From Amorphus orientalis (lineage in GTDB: Bacteria > Pseudomonadota > Alphaproteobacteria > Rhizobiales > Amorphaceae), in NCBI RefSeq assembly GCF_030814015.1, contig NZ_JAUSUL010000001.1, positions 328,501 through 392,500 of the forward strand: DNA of 64,000 bases, read 5' to 3'. Below are positions 7,859 through 21,870 of this stretch, in pieces. The stretch's first letter is position 1. Each line of letters begins with the position of its first letter. Under the pieces are notes generated by a model, which made no database searches, was not told the DNA's origin, and was given only the letters and a program-made list of their open reading frames with translations. The translations under genes were made by a program, and so were the position numbers.

Positions 7859-8794
7859 TCAGGCGCGGGGATGCGCCTTGGCGTAGCTCTCGAGAAGATG
7901 GGCGGTGTCGACCTGGGTGTAGCCCTGGGTGGTCGACAGGCTGGCGTGTCCGAGCAGTTCCTGGATGGCGCGCAGGTCGCCGCCGGCCGCCAGCAGATGG
8001 GTTGCGAAAGCATGCCGCAGCGCATGCGGCGTCGCGCTGTCGGGCAGGCCCAGCGCGCCGCGCAGATGGGCGACGGTGCGCTGGACGATGCGCGGCGACA
8101 GCGGGCCGCCCTTGGCGCCGCGGAAGAGCTGGTCGTCGGGCTCCAGATGGAAGGGAACGAGACCCAGATAGGCGGTGGTCGCCTCGGCGATCGCCGGCAG
8201 GACCGGGACCAGGCGGACCCGTCCGCCCTTGCCGGTGACGCGGAGCGCGATGGCGGGATCGGTGGGGGCATCGCTGCGGGGCAGCGACAGGGCCTCGGCG
8301 ATGCGCAGGCCGGCGCCGTAGAGAAGCGTCAGGATCGCTGCGTCCCGGGCCGCAATCCACGGCTCCTCGTGATCGCCGGCGGCCTCCAGCATGGCCCGGG
8401 CGTCGGGAATGCCCACCGGCCGGGGCAGCCGCTTCGAGGTCTTCGGTGCGGACACCAGCCGGACCGCATCGGCCGACAGGAGCTCCTTCTTTTCCAGATA
8501 GGTGACGAAGGAGCGGACCCCGGCGAGCCCGCGCCCGACGGTCCGCGTCGAGGCGCCGCCCATGCGACGCCGGGCGAAGAAGGCGCGCACGTCCCGGGTT
8601 TCAAGTCCGGCGAGATCGGCGATGGCGGGCGGTGCGCCAAGATGCTCGGTGAGAAATCCGCAGAGCTGACGCACGTCGCGCTCGTAGGCTTCGAGCGTAT
8701 GGCCGGCCAGCCGCCGCTCGCCGGCCAGATGGGCCAGCCAGGACCGGACCTCGGCGGCGAGATCCGGCGCCATGATCTGGATCGGTGCCGTCAT
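7859..8794 (-). CDS. xerC: Site-specific tyrosine recombinase XerC
   Basis: This 311-residue tyrosine recombinase resolves chromosome dimers at dif together with XerD. The N-terminal SAM-like core-binding domain covers residues about 10-105. The catalytic set is complete: Arg164 (GAGLRIAEAL), Lys189, His257 and Arg260 (HALRH), His283 (LLGHASLSTTQ) and nucleophile Tyr292. Chromosomal XerC rather than a phage integrase is supported by length, conserved motifs and housekeeping context. It lies on the same strand as the transaldolase-like gene upstream and the HCCA isomerase-like gene downstream, each about 85 bases away. Confidence 0.93.
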   Translation of the reverse strand: MTAPIQIMAPDLAAEVRSWLAHLAGERRLAGHTLEAYERDVRQLCGFLTEHLGAPPAIADLAGLETRDVRAFFARRRMGGASTRTVGRGLAGVRSFVTYLEKKELLSADAVRLVSAPKTSKRLPRPVGIPDARAMLEAAGDHEEPWIAARDAAILTLLYGAGLRIAEALSLPRSDAPTDPAIALRVTGKGGRVRLVPVLPAIAEATTAYLGLVPFHLEPDDQLFRGAKGGPLSPRIVQRTVAHLRGALGLPDSATPHALRHAFATHLLAAGGDLRAIQELLGHASLSTTQGYTQVDTAHLLESYAKAHPRA

Positions 8795-8876
8795 GCCATC
8801 GTCCTTCCGCAGGCGGTCTCCATCCGCCAGAAAGGACAGTGCGCGCGACCCCTTAAGGTCGGGTTAGTCGCCCGCC

Positions 8877-9533
8877 TCAGAGGATCGACTGACCGGTCTT
8901 CTTCCAGTCGGACAGGAAGGCATCGAGGCCCTTGTCGGTCAGCGGATGCTCGACGAGCTTGTGGATGATGGCCGGCGGGATCGTCGCCACGTCGGCTCCC
9001 GCCAGCGCGCAGTCGCGCACGTGGTTGGAGGTACGCAGCGAGGCGGCCAGAAGCTCGGTCTCCAGCGCCGGATAGTTGTCGTAGACCTGTCGGATTTCCT
9101 GGATGAGCTGCATCCCGTCCAGGCCGATATCGTCGAGGCGGCCGATGAAGGGCGAGATGAAGCTCGCGCCCGCCTTGGCGGCCAGCAGCGCCTGAACGGC
9201 GGAAAAGCACAGCGTCACGTTGACCATGGTGCCCTCGCCGGAGAGCGTGCGGCAGGCCTTCAGCCCGGCCCATGTCAGCGGCACCTTCACCGTCACGTTC
9301 GAGGCGATCTTGGCGAGCTTGCGGCCTTCGGCGATCATCTCGTCCGCATCGGTCGCGGCGACTTCCGCGCTCACCGGACCGGGCACGATCTCGCAGATTT
9401 CCGCGATCACATCGGTCATCGGCCGGCCGGATTTCATGATCAGGGACGGGTTCGTGGTTACCCCGTCCAGAAGACCGGTCTCCGCAAGGGCGCGAATCTC
9501 GGCTACATCGGCCGTGTCGACGAAAAATTTCAT
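8877..9533 (-). CDS. fsa: Fructose-6-phosphate aldolase / small transaldolase
   Basis: This 218-residue TIM-barrel protein belongs to the short transaldolase subfamily. Asp6, the GVTTNPSL motif (residues 24-31) and the Schiff-base lysine Lys83 in [10 protein letters not shown] are present. Members either cleave fructose 6-phosphate to dihydroxyacetone and glyceraldehyde 3-phosphate (FSA) or act as true transaldolases in the pentose phosphate pathway; sequence inspection does not separate the two. Gene order fsa next to priA is common in Rhizobiales. It is divergent from the VOC gene with 68 bases between. Confidence 0.9.
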   Translation of the reverse strand: MKFFVDTADVAEIRALAETGLLDGVTTNPSLIMKSGRPMTDVIAEICEIVPGPVSAEVAATDADEMIAEGRKLAKIASNVTVKVPLTWAGLKACRTLSGEGTMVNVTLCFSAVQALLAAKAGASFISPFIGRLDDIGLDGMQLIQEIRQVYDNYPALETELLAASLRTSNHVRDCALAGADVATIPPAIIHKLVEHPLTDKGLDAFLSDWKKTGQSIL

Positions 9534-9601
9534 GGGGGCGTCCTCTTCACGTTCCGCGTCGTCATGGGCCAGCCTCGTCTCGGACGCAAGGAGGAAAGAC
9601 G

Positions 9602-9991
9602 GTGATTATCGATCACATCGGATTTGCGGTTGGGGACTATGAAAAGGCAAAGGCGTTCTACACGGCTGCCCTCGCGCCGCTCGGCATCGCCGCGGTGATG
9701 GAGGTCGGGCCGGAGCAGACGGCGCACGGCGGCCATGCGATCGGGTTCGGCCGCGGCTTCAAGCCGGAATTCTGGATCGCGACAGGCGGGCCCTCGCCGC
9801 AGATGCACATCGCGCTCCTGGCCGAGGACAGAGCACAGGTCGACGCCTTCTACCGCGCGGCGCTCGAGGCGGGGGCGACCGACAACGGGGCACCCGGCCT
9901 GCGGCCCCAGTATCATCCGGACTACTACGGCGCCTTCGTGATCGATCCCGAGGGCCACAATCTCGAGGCCGTGTGCCACGGGCCGGCCTGA
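9602..9991 (+). CDS. VOC (glyoxalase/bleomycin-resistance fold) family protein
   Basis: The 129-residue product shows one vicinal-oxygen-chelate module pair: [20 protein letters not shown] at the N-terminus and a C-terminal [19 protein letters not shown] strand. Conserved His5 and the glutamate near residue 123 are metal-ligand positions in related dioxygenases and glyoxalases. The substrate is unknown. It starts at GTG 9602 with GGAGGAAAG about 8 bases upstream. The priA gene follows by 28 bases on the same strand. Confidence 0.85.
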   Translation: MIIDHIGFAVGDYEKAKAFYTAALAPLGIAAVMEVGPEQTAHGGHAIGFGRGFKPEFWIATGGPSPQMHIALLAEDRAQVDAFYRAALEAGATDNGAPGLRPQYHPDYYGAFVIDPEGHNLEAVCHGPA

Positions 9992-10019
9992 GGGCGCGCG
10001 CAGTCGGGGGATCGATCGG

Positions 10020-12224
10020 GTGACGGATCTGTTCGGCACGGCGCCGAGGGCGAGCGGCCGGCGCGATCATCGCGTCTCGGTGCTGGTTCCGGTGGCCGTC
10101 GACGCCCCCTACACCTATGCCAGCGACCGGGCGCTCGCGCCGGGAACCGTGGTCGCTGTGCCGCTGGGCACGCGCGAGGTACTGGGCTGCGTCTGGGACG
10201 ATCCGCCGGACGAGACCATCGGCCACAACCGGATCCGGGAGGTCAGCCGGATCTTCGACTGCCCGCCGATCGCCGACGATCTGCGCCGGTTCGTGGACTG
10301 GGTCGCGGCGTGGACCCTGGGCACCCGGGGCATGATCCTCAGAATGGTGCTGAGGGTGCCGGACGCGCTGGAGCCGGAGCCGCCGATCAAGGCGGTGCGC
10401 GCCACCGGAACCGCGCCGGAGCGACGCACCGACGCCCGCGCCCGGGTTCTGGAGATGATGAGCGACGGGATGGCCTGGTCCAAGTCGGGTCTTGCGACCG
10501 CGGCGGGGGTGTCCCCCTCGGTGGTCGACGGGCTGGTGGCCCAGGGCTGTCTCGAAGCCGTCCTCATCCCGCCGAGCACGGCCTATGCGGTCCCCGATCC
10601 CGAGGCGCGGCCCCCAAAACTCTTCGACGCCCAGCGCCATGCGGCCGACAGTCTGGTGACGGCCGTCGCGGCCGACCGGTTCTCCGTGTCGCTGCTGGAC
10701 GGCGTCACCGGCTCCGGCAAGACGGAGGTGTTTCTGGAGGCGGTGGCGGAAACCGTCCGGCGGGGCCGCCAGAGCCTGATCCTGATGCCGGAAATCTCGC
10801 TTACCAACGTGGTCATCGACCGGATCGAGCGACGATTCGCGGCGCGGCCGGCCGAATGGCATTCCGCCGTGCCGCCGCGCCAAAGGGCCAGGGTGTGGCG
10901 TGGCGTCGCAGAGGGACGGGTGCCGATCGTCGTCGGCGCACGCTCGGCCCTGTTCCTGCCGTTTGCCGATCTCGGTCTGGTGATCGTCGACGAGGAGCAC
11001 GACCCCGCCTACAAGCAGGAGGACCGGGTCAGCTACCACGCCCGCGACATGGCGATCGTACGCGGGCGCGAAGGCGGCTTTCCGGTCATCCTGTCGTCGG
11101 CGACACCGTCCATCGAGAGCCGGGTCAACGCCGACCAGGGACGCTACCGCCGGCTGCATCTGCCGACCCGGATCGCCGGGTCGGAAATGCCGGAGGTGAC
11201 GGCGATCGACATGCGCCGCGACGGTCCGGAGCAGGGCCAGTGGATCTCGCCCCGGCTCGCATCGGCCGCCGAGCGGGTGCTGGCGGACGGCCGCCAGGTT
11301 CTCTTTTTCCTGAACCGGCGCGGCTATGCGCCTTTGACGCTGTGCCGGACCTGCGGCCACCGCTTCGTCTGCCCGAACTGCTCGACCTGGCTGGTGGATC
11401 ACCGGCTGCGCGGTCGCCTGGAGTGCCATCATTGCGGCCACAGCGAGAAGCGGCCGGAGGCGTGCCCCGAATGCGGCGATCTGGACAGCCTCGTCGCCTG
11501 CGGGCCTGGCGTGGAGCGGATCGCGGAAGAAGTGCGCGCGCGCCATCCCGACAGCCGCATTCTCGTGCTCTCGTCCGACCTGCCGGGCGGGTCGGACCGG
11601 CTGCGCCGGGAACTGCAGCTGGTGGCGGACGGCGGTGTGGATATCATCGTCGGCACCCAGCTGGTCGCCAAGGGCCACACCTTTCCCAACCTGGCGCTGG
11701 TCGGCGTCGTGGATGCGGATCTGGGGCTCGCCAACGGCGATCCGCGCGCGGCGGAGCGCACCTTTCAGCTCCTGACCCAGGTGACCGGCCGGGCCGGACG
11801 CACCGGCGGGACGGGCGAGGGGATGCTGCAGACCTATGCGCCGGAGCATCCGGTGATCAAGGCGCTGGTCTCCGGCGACCGGGAGGCGTTCTACCGGGAG
11901 GAGGTGGCGGCCCGACGCAATGCCGGCCTGCCCCCGTTCGGACGGCTCGCGGCGATCGTCGTGTCCGGTCCGGACAAGCACGAGGCCGAATCCTATGCCC
12001 GGGCGCTCGCCCGCGCCGCGCCGAGATCCGATGCCGTCGAGGTCCTGGGTCCGGCCGAGGCGGCACTCGCGGTGCTGCGCGGACGCTACCGGTTCCGGCT
12101 CCTGGCCCGCGCGCCGCGTTCGGTGGATCTGCAGGCCTATCTGCGCGACTGGCTCGCCGCCGGTCCGCGTCCGCGCGGCGCGCTGAAGTGCATGGTCGAC
12201 GTCGATCCGCAAAGTTTTCTGTGA
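10020..12224 (+). CDS. priA: Primosomal protein N' (replication restart helicase PriA)
   Basis: This 734-residue helicase reloads the replisome at collapsed forks. The N-terminal 3'-end-binding domain is followed by Walker A (DGVTGSGKTEVF, about residues 228-238), the DEEH box (VIVDEEHDPAYKQE) and a zinc-binding insert with paired cysteines (CRTCGHRFVCPNC and later C-X2-C pairs). The C-terminal helicase lobe has GTQLVAKGHTFPNL and GRAGRTGGTGEG. The start is GTG 10020. The ATP synthase operon follows after 249 bases, the usual Rhizobiales order. Confidence 0.96.
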   Translation: MTDLFGTAPRASGRRDHRVSVLVPVAVDAPYTYASDRALAPGTVVAVPLGTREVLGCVWDDPPDETIGHNRIREVSRIFDCPPIADDLRRFVDWVAAWTLGTRGMILRMVLRVPDALEPEPPIKAVRATGTAPERRTDARARVLEMMSDGMAWSKSGLATAAGVSPSVVDGLVAQGCLEAVLIPPSTAYAVPDPEARPPKLFDAQRHAADSLVTAVAADRFSVSLLDGVTGSGKTEVFLEAVAETVRRGRQSLILMPEISLTNVVIDRIERRFAARPAEWHSAVPPRQRARVWRGVAEGRVPIVVGARSALFLPFADLGLVIVDEEHDPAYKQEDRVSYHARDMAIVRGREGGFPVILSSATPSIESRVNADQGRYRRLHLPTRIAGSEMPEVTAIDMRRDGPEQGQWISPRLASAAERVLADGRQVLFFLNRRGYAPLTLCRTCGHRFVCPNCSTWLVDHRLRGRLECHHCGHSEKRPEACPECGDLDSLVACGPGVERIAEEVRARHPDSRILVLSSDLPGGSDRLRRELQLVADGGVDIIVGTQLVAKGHTFPNLALVGVVDADLGLANGDPRAAERTFQLLTQVTGRAGRTGGTGEGMLQTYAPEHPVIKALVSGDREAFYREEVAARRNAGLPPFGRLAAIVVSGPDKHEAESYARALARAAPRSDAVEVLGPAEAALAVLRGRYRFRLLARAPRSVDLQAYLRDWLAAGPRPRGALKCMVDVDPQSFL

Positions 12225-12264
12225 GCGGATTCCCGACCGGATCCGCCCGAAGATGCGGTTTTTT
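12225..12264 (+). terminator. Possible terminator after priA
   Basis: GCGGAT (12225-12230) can pair with ATCCGC (12241-12246). Alternatively CCGC (12243-12246) can pair with GCGG (12255-12258), which is directly followed by a run of six T (12259-12264). The stems are mutually exclusive and short, so this is a weak intrinsic terminator at best. The rest of the 249-base gap up to atpH should hold the ATP synthase promoter, but I see no convincing -35/-10 pair. Confidence 0.35.
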
Positions 12265-12473
12265 CAAGCTGGCCGCCGTTTTTCCGGTCAGCGCAACTTC
12301 GCGGCGAAACGCACCATGCGCGCCGCCCGGTATGTTGCGCGCCGATATCCCGTGTGCTAAGCGGGCCGCGGCCGCCGAGAGGCTGGCCAGCCGCCGATTT
12401 CTGTTCTGCGAAATTTCTAGGCACTCGCGGCACTTGCTGCCGACCCGTCCGCCTGAACGAAAGAAGGATACCG

Positions 12474-14566
<2,093 letters not shown>

Positions 14567-14599
14567 TCGCGTGCGCCCCACGTCTAAAAAGGACGCGCT

Positions 14600-16997
<2,398 letters not shown>

Positions 16998-17038
16998 TCG
17001 GCTGAACCCGGATCAACGGACAAGCGAGGGAACGGCAG

Positions 17039-17443
17039 ATGGCCGGTAACTTCCACTTCGAGCTGGTTTCGCCGGAGCGACTTCTCGTCTCCGAAGAGGT
17101 CGCGGCCGTGCGGGTTCCCGGCAGCGAGGGCGAGTTCGAGGTTCTCGAAGGCCACGCGCCGTTCCTGTCGACGCTCCGGCCGGGCATCCTGCGGGTGCGC
17201 GGCGGCGCCGACGGCGAGCGCGAGATCTTCGTGCGCGGCGGCTTCGCCGACACCGGGCCGAACGGGCTGACGGTGCTGGCGGAAGAGGCGATCCCGGTGA
17301 AGGAGATCGACCGCGAGGAGATCGAGCGGCAGATCGCCGACGCCCAGGACGACGTCAACGACGCCAAGGACGAGGCGACCCGGGACGAAGCCGAGCGGCA
17401 CCTGGAGCATCTCCGCGACGTGCAGCGGGCGCTCGGTCACTGA
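17039..17443 (+). CDS. atpC: F1F0 ATP synthase subunit epsilon
   Basis: This 134-residue subunit couples the rotor to the c-ring and regulates ATP hydrolysis. The N-terminal beta-sandwich is recognisable from FHFELVSPERLLVSEEV and GSEGEFEVLEGHAPFLSTLRPG. The C-terminal helical hairpin covers residues about 90-134. It is the last gene of the operon, 41 bases after atpD and 47 bases before a strong terminator. Confidence 0.96.
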   Translation: MAGNFHFELVSPERLLVSEEVAAVRVPGSEGEFEVLEGHAPFLSTLRPGILRVRGGADGEREIFVRGGFADTGPNGLTVLAEEAIPVKEIDREEIERQIADAQDDVNDAKDEATRDEAERHLEHLRDVQRALGH

Positions 17444-17489
17444 GGCCAGTCGCCGGGGGCGGCACCGTCGCCGGACATAGCAAATTGAA

Positions 17490-17521
17490 GAAGCCCGCAT
17501 TCGCCGAATGCGGGCTTTTTC
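17490..17521 (+). terminator. Intrinsic terminator of the ATP synthase operon
   Basis: AAGCCCGCATTC (17491-17502) pairs with GAATGCGGGCTT (17506-17517) around a three-base loop, and the stem runs into a T tract ending at 17520. This is a textbook intrinsic terminator. On the minus strand the A-rich 5' end could also serve the converging serine hydrolase gene. Confidence 0.92.
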
Positions 17522-17566
17522 GTTTGCGCGGCGGTCGCGGCGGGTCCTTTGGGCGAAGGAGGCGGC

Positions 17567-18979
17567 CTACTGGCTCGAGGCCGCGCCCGTCGGAAGGGCG
17601 CCGATCACATCCGCCAGCAGGGCGTTGCGATCGTAGAGCCCCTGCGGATTGGTCATGCCGAGCCGCACCACCACCAGATCCTGCGACGGGACGATGGCGA
17701 CGGTCTGGCCGTCGTGGCCGCGCATCCAGAGCGTGTCCGGCGGGATGGTGTCGCCCGACAGGCCCGACTGCAGCCAGATCTGGCCCTTGCCCATGCGCCC
17801 GCCGGACTGTTCGACGGGTTCGACCATGGTGTCGACCCAGCCGACCGGGAGCACCTGTTCGCCCTCCCACAGACCCTTCTCCAGGATCAGAAGCCCGAAG
17901 CGGGCCCAGTCGCGGGCGGTCGCCGACAGCCAGGACGGGCCCATGAAGGTGCCGGCCGGATCGGTTTCGAACACCGCGCTGGTCATGCCGATCGGCTCGA
18001 ACAGGGCCTCGCGGGGAAAGGTCAGCCACTGGTCCGTCGGCAGGGCGGCGCGGATCGCGCCCATGGCGAGCATGGTGGCGCCGCTGGAATAGTCCCAGGT
18101 CTCGCCGGGAGGGCTCTCCTGCTCCATGGCGGCAAGGAAATCGACCGCGTTGCCGCTCTCGTAGAGCATCCGGGTGGTATCGGTGACGCTGCCGTAGCTC
18201 TCGTTGTAGGCGAGGCCGTCGGTCATATCGAGCAGCGCGGAGAAGGGGATGCGGCTCTTGGGATTGGCATCGTTCGACCACTGCGGCAGCAGGTGGTCGA
18301 TGTCGAGAGCCAGATCGGACTCGGCCATGGCGACGCCGGCGAGCGCGCCGGTCACGGTCTTTGCCATCGACCAGCCGATCAGCGGCGTCGCGGCGGTGAT
18401 CCCGTCGGCATAGCGCTCGGCGATGAGCCGGCCGTTCTGGACGACGACGACGGCCCGGGTGCGGAGCTTGCCGGCATTGGCGCCCTCCGGCTCCGCGAAC
18501 GCCCTCTCGAGGGCGGCATCGAGGGCCTGCGGCGGCGGTCCGTCGATGCCGGTGCCTTCGGGCCAGAGCGCGCCGTTCTCGCGCGCCCCCGTCATCGGAG
18601 GTAGCGTCTCGTCGGCAAGGTCAGACGGCGACACGCCGATGGCGAGCGCACAGCCCAGCCCGTCGCGGTGAACCGCGGTTCGCTCGAACACGCCGACCCC
18701 GAACGGCGAGGCGGAAATCTGCTTCACCGGGTCGTCCACCGTCACCCTGTAGAGGTTGAGCAGCGGGTTTTCCCGACCGAGCACGTCCTCGTCCCAGATC
18801 CGGTCGAGATTCAAATTGGAGACATACATGCCGGAACAGACCGTCTTGGCCACGTAGGCCGAGCCGATCGCCAGCATCGGCGGGAGCGTCCAGGCGGCCG
18901 CGACGATCACGCTGACAATAACCACCGCAAACCCGATCGCGAGCCAGCGGAAATAGGAGCGAAGGCGGAACTTGGCCAT
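17567..18979 (-). CDS. Membrane-anchored serine hydrolase (beta-lactamase class C / PBP4-like fold)
   Basis: The 470-residue protein has an N-terminal membrane anchor (residues about 12-30, a hydrophobic stretch after FRLRSYFRW) and a large periplasmic domain of the serine beta-lactamase-like family. The SxxK motif is SMAKT with nucleophile Ser204 and Lys207. The Tyr motif appears as WDYSSGA, and the third motif as RGHDGQ. Such proteins include esterases and D-aminopeptidases as well as resistance enzymes, and nothing here points to antibiotic resistance. The ATG at 18979 has GGAG 7 bases upstream; a start 12 codons earlier is possible. Confidence 0.87.
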   Translation of the reverse strand: MAKFRLRSYFRWLAIGFAVVIVSVIVAAAWTLPPMLAIGSAYVAKTVCSGMYVSNLNLDRIWDEDVLGRENPLLNLYRVTVDDPVKQISASPFGVGVFERTAVHRDGLGCALAIGVSPSDLADETLPPMTGARENGALWPEGTGIDGPPPQALDAALERAFAEPEGANAGKLRTRAVVVVQNGRLIAERYADGITAATPLIGWSMAKTVTGALAGVAMAESDLALDIDHLLPQWSNDANPKSRIPFSALLDMTDGLAYNESYGSVTDTTRMLYESGNAVDFLAAMEQESPPGETWDYSSGATMLAMGAIRAALPTDQWLTFPREALFEPIGMTSAVFETDPAGTFMGPSWLSATARDWARFGLLILEKGLWEGEQVLPVGWVDTMVEPVEQSGGRMGKGQIWLQSGLSGDTIPPDTLWMRGHDGQTVAIVPSQDLVVVRLGMTNPQGLYDRNALLADVIGALPTGAASSQ

Positions 18980-19053
18980 GGCAGGTCTCCGGAAGTCAGG
19001 CGCATCTTTTGCCACGGGGGCGGGCGTGTGTCACCGCGACCCACCGCGCGGGA

Positions 19054-20292
19054 TCAGCGTGTCGTTTCCAGCCTTTCCAGAAGCGCCGACCGATCGTGCC
19101 TGAAGTCGCTCGCGATCCAGATGTCCTCGAGCCGGCGCAGCGCGGCACCGAGCTCCGGACCGGAGGGCACGCCGGCCTTGATCAGGGTCTTGCCGTCGAG
19201 CGGAAAGGCCGGCGGGGTGAAGCGATCCGCCAGGTCGAACAGCTCCGGCCAGGGGGCGGCATGGGACGGGTCCAGGCTTTGCGCCCAGGCGAGCCGCACG
19301 CCGTCATGGAAGGCGTCCCGGCCGAGACGGTAGCGCAGGGCACGGGCCGGCTGGCCGGGGGCGACGGGAAAATGCGGAGCGGCGTCGACCGCGGCGCGCA
19401 TCGTCTTCGTCTCCGCCTTGGAGAGTTTCAGCCGTTCGGCGATGCGCTCGGCGTCTTCGCGCAGACGCGTGCCGGCGGCAGCAATACGCAGGGCGGGCGT
19501 GGCACCCTCTCCGCGTTCCGCCTCCAGATGCGCCAGCCGGTCCAAGACGCCGGGATAGGCGATGCCGGCGAACACGATCTCGATGATCCCCGCCTCCGAC
19601 ATCAGCGTGAGGGTCTCGCCGGCCCGCCGTGCCGTGACCAGCCGTCGCGTCTCCTGGGCAATCCGCTCCGCCGAAAGCCTCCGGAGCCCGTCCCGCCCGC
19701 GGATCGAGGCCAGAAAGCCGTCGGGATCGGGCGGGCCCTCGCCGTAGTGCGCGTGGAAGCGGAAGAAACGCAGGATCCGGAGATAGTCCTCCTGCACCCG
19801 GCTGTCGGCCCGGCCGACGAAGCGGACCCGCCGGGCGCGGCAGTCGGGATATCCGTCCACCGGATCGAACAGCCGGCCGGTCCGGTCCACCGAAAGCGCG
19901 TTCATGGTGAAGTCGCGGCGATGGGCGTCGGCGGTCCAGTCCCGGCCGAAGCGGACGGTGGCATGGCGACCGAACGTTTCCACGTCCTCGCGCAGCGTCG
20001 TCACCTCGAACGGCGTGCCGTCGACCACCACCGTGACGGTGCCGTGGTCGATCCCGGTGGGCACGACCTTGAACCCCGCCGCCTCTGCGCGCGCAGTCAC
20101 GGTCTGCGGCGGCGCGGTCGTCGCGATGTCGACCTCGTGGACAGGCTCGCCGAGCAGCGCGTTGCGCACGGCCCCGCCCACCACACGGGCCTCTTCTCCA
20201 TCGACGTCCAGGATCGCGAGCAGCGCCTGGGTGGCCGGATGGCCGAGCCACTCCGCATCGGCCAGCGAGGGCAGGTCGTCAGTTGTCATCAA
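19054..20292 (-). CDS. cca: CCA tRNA nucleotidyltransferase / poly(A) polymerase family
   Basis: This is a 412-residue class II nucleotidyltransferase. The head domain has VVGGAVRNALLGEPVHEVDIAT with the catalytic aspartates, then DAHRRDFTMNALSVD and the RRVRFVGRADSRVQEDYLRILRFFRF signature. It adds or repairs the CCA end of tRNAs; a poly(A) polymerase role cannot be excluded from sequence. Its 5' end overlaps the DUF6111 gene by 14 bases, and the Nudix and DUF1285 genes lie just upstream on the same strand, a conserved arrangement in Rhizobiales. Confidence 0.92.
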   Translation of the reverse strand: MMTTDDLPSLADAEWLGHPATQALLAILDVDGEEARVVGGAVRNALLGEPVHEVDIATTAPPQTVTARAEAAGFKVVPTGIDHGTVTVVVDGTPFEVTTLREDVETFGRHATVRFGRDWTADAHRRDFTMNALSVDRTGRLFDPVDGYPDCRARRVRFVGRADSRVQEDYLRILRFFRFHAHYGEGPPDPDGFLASIRGRDGLRRLSAERIAQETRRLVTARRAGETLTLMSEAGIIEIVFAGIAYPGVLDRLAHLEAERGEGATPALRIAAAGTRLREDAERIAERLKLSKAETKTMRAAVDAAPHFPVAPGQPARALRYRLGRDAFHDGVRLAWAQSLDPSHAAPWPELFDLADRFTPPAFPLDGKTLIKAGVPSGPELGAALRRLEDIWIASDFRHDRSALLERLETTR

Positions 20293-20548
20293 ATCCGCCG
20301 GGGACCAGCTTGCCGTCCTCGAAGCGCAGCGGGTGATAGACCCCCGTTTCCTGGTCGCCCACCACGCCGAGGGCGAGGAACCCCGCGATCGACAGAATCA
20401 GTCCGGCGACCGCAAGCCAGTAGGGCATCGGGCCGATGAAATAGCTGGCGCGCGCGTCGGACAGCCCCCGGGTGACGGCGAGGAAGATGGCCCAGCCGAT
20501 GAACGGCAGCAGGAACAGGATCAGTTGGACGAGGATGACGCGCACCAT
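20279..20548 (-). CDS. Small DUF6111-like membrane protein
   Basis: The 89-residue protein has two predicted membrane helices: residues about 4-25 (VILVQLILFLLPFIGWAIFL) and about 42-63 (YWLAVAGLILSIAGFLALGV). It ends in a soluble tail containing ETGVYHPLRFEDGKLVPG, the characteristic end of DUF6111 proteins. Function is unknown. It overlaps cca by 14 bases and lies 36 bases after the Nudix gene, so it is almost certainly translated from the same mRNA. Confidence 0.8.
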   Translation of the reverse strand: MVRVILVQLILFLLPFIGWAIFLAVTRGLSDARASYFIGPMPYWLAVAGLILSIAGFLALGVVGDQETGVYHPLRFEDGKLVPGGFDDN

Positions 20549-20584
20549 TTGGGCGATCCTTCGGGCTCGTGCGGGAAGGAAGCC

Positions 20585-21256
20585 TCAGCGATAGAGGCGT
20601 TCGAAGAGCGTGCGGACGATACCTGCGGTGACGCCCCAGATATAGCGGTCGCGATAGGGCATGGAATAGAAATAGCGGCGGCCCCCTTCCCACTCGCGGC
20701 TGTTGCGCTGGTGGTTGGACGGGGTCATCAGATGACCGAGCGGCACCTCGAAGACATCGGCGACCTCATGGGGATTGGCCCGGATCTTCGCGGCCGGATC
20801 GATCAGACCGACCACGGGCACGATCCGGAAGCCGGAGCCGGTCGCGTAGGTGTCGCCGTAGCCGAGCGGCTCCACCAGCGAGGGGGAGATCCCGATTTCC
20901 TCTTCCGCCTCCCGCAGCGCCGCGGCGAGCGGGTCCTGGTCGCCGGGATCGATCTTGCCGCCGGGAAGCGCGATCTGGCCGGCATGGGAGCTGAGCTTCT
21001 CGGTCCTCACCGTGAACAGGACGGTCGCCTCGGGATCCCGCTTCACGACGCCGAACAGGACGGCGGCGTCGCGCAGATGGGAGCCCTCGCCGACGGTATT
21101 CGGCAGATGAGGATTGAGCACGTGGTCGCCGGCGTTCGGCCGGTCGAGAACGAACCGGTCGAACGCGGTCAGCCGGCCGGACCGCGCCCGGATCGAGCGC
21201 CAGTCCGCCACGGTGTCCGTGCGGCCGCCCTCCAGGGCGGTACCATCCTGTCTCAT
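20585..21256 (-). CDS. CoA pyrophosphatase-like Nudix hydrolase
   Basis: The 223-residue protein carries a Nudix box beginning GKIDPGDQDPLAAALREAEE (about residues 99-121, ending IGI), preceded by the LSSHAGQIALPGG segment found in the NudL/CoA diphosphatase group. The likely reaction is cleavage of CoA or acyl-CoA to 3',5'-ADP and phosphopantetheine. Its ATG overlaps the stop codon of the DUF1285 gene (ATGA), implying coupling. It is the second gene of the DUF1285-Nudix-DUF6111-cca set. Confidence 0.9.
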   Translation of the reverse strand: MRQDGTALEGGRTDTVADWRSIRARSGRLTAFDRFVLDRPNAGDHVLNPHLPNTVGEGSHLRDAAVLFGVVKRDPEATVLFTVRTEKLSSHAGQIALPGGKIDPGDQDPLAAALREAEEEIGISPSLVEPLGYGDTYATGSGFRIVPVVGLIDPAAKIRANPHEVADVFEVPLGHLMTPSNHQRNSREWEGGRRYFYSMPYRDRYIWGVTAGIVRTLFERLYR

Positions 21257-21870
21257 CCGGCGAGACGCTCCAGTTCTGCCTGCCGCATCATCGGAAAGAA
21301 CAGGCCGTTGGACCAGACGCCGAACCAGTCGACGCCGTCCCGTTCCTCGGTGGTGCCGAGGTCGACCAGTTCGTAGAGGAGCGGCCGGCCCAGACGGGCT
21401 TCCAGCCGGCCGCGGACCAGAAGATAGGGCTGAAGGCCGTCCGTGTCCGCTTCCTTCTCGAAGCGCAACGGATGTTCGGAGTCGATTTCCACCACGTCGC
21501 CGACATTCGTCCGGACCGTCAGCACCTGATCCCGGCCCGTGCCGGTCGCATGCAGCTCCACGCCGATAAAGGGGACGTCATCGACCGTGATCTCGATCTT
21601 CTCGACCGGCGTGACCAGGTAGGTGATCCCGTCGTCGTCGCGGCGCAGAACCGAGGCGAACAGCCGGACCAGCGGCTCGCGTCCGATGGGGGTACCGAGA
21701 TAGTACCACAGGCCGTCCCGGGCGATCCGGATGTCGAGCTTGCCGCAGTGGGGCGGGTCCCATTTCTCCACAGGGGCCGCGCCGCCGCCGGATTCGGCGC
21801 GCCGGATCATGGCCTCCAGGCCGGAAAGGCCGGTGTTCACGTCGTGTTGATTGTCGGGTTCTCCGGTCAT
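21253..21870 (-). CDS. DUF1285 family protein
   Basis: The 205-residue protein matches DUF1285: VEKWDPPHCGKLDIRIARDG followed by WYYLGTPIGREPLVRLFASVLRRD, then YLVTPVEKIEITVDDVPF. The known structure of a family member is a beta-rich PH-like fold of unknown function. The start ATG at 21870 is chosen because the conserved domain begins about 35 residues later and longer extensions show no similarity. The gene heads the four-gene minus-strand operon and is divergent from moxR across 229 bases. Confidence 0.87.
   Translation of the reverse strand: MTGEPDNQHDVNTGLSGLEAMIRRAESGGGAAPVEKWDPPHCGKLDIRIARDGLWYYLGTPIGREPLVRLFASVLRRDDDGITYLVTPVEKIEITVDDVPFIGVELHATGTGRDQVLTVRTNVGDVVEIDSEHPLRFEKEADTDGLQPYLLVRGRLEARLGRPLLYELVDLGTTEERDGVDWFGVWSNGLFFPMMRQAELERLAG

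Noticed and set aside
17567..18979. Calling the serine hydrolase an antibiotic-resistance beta-lactamase
   Set aside because: The SxxK family includes many esterases and peptidases; N-terminal anchoring, length and context do not support a resistance enzyme.
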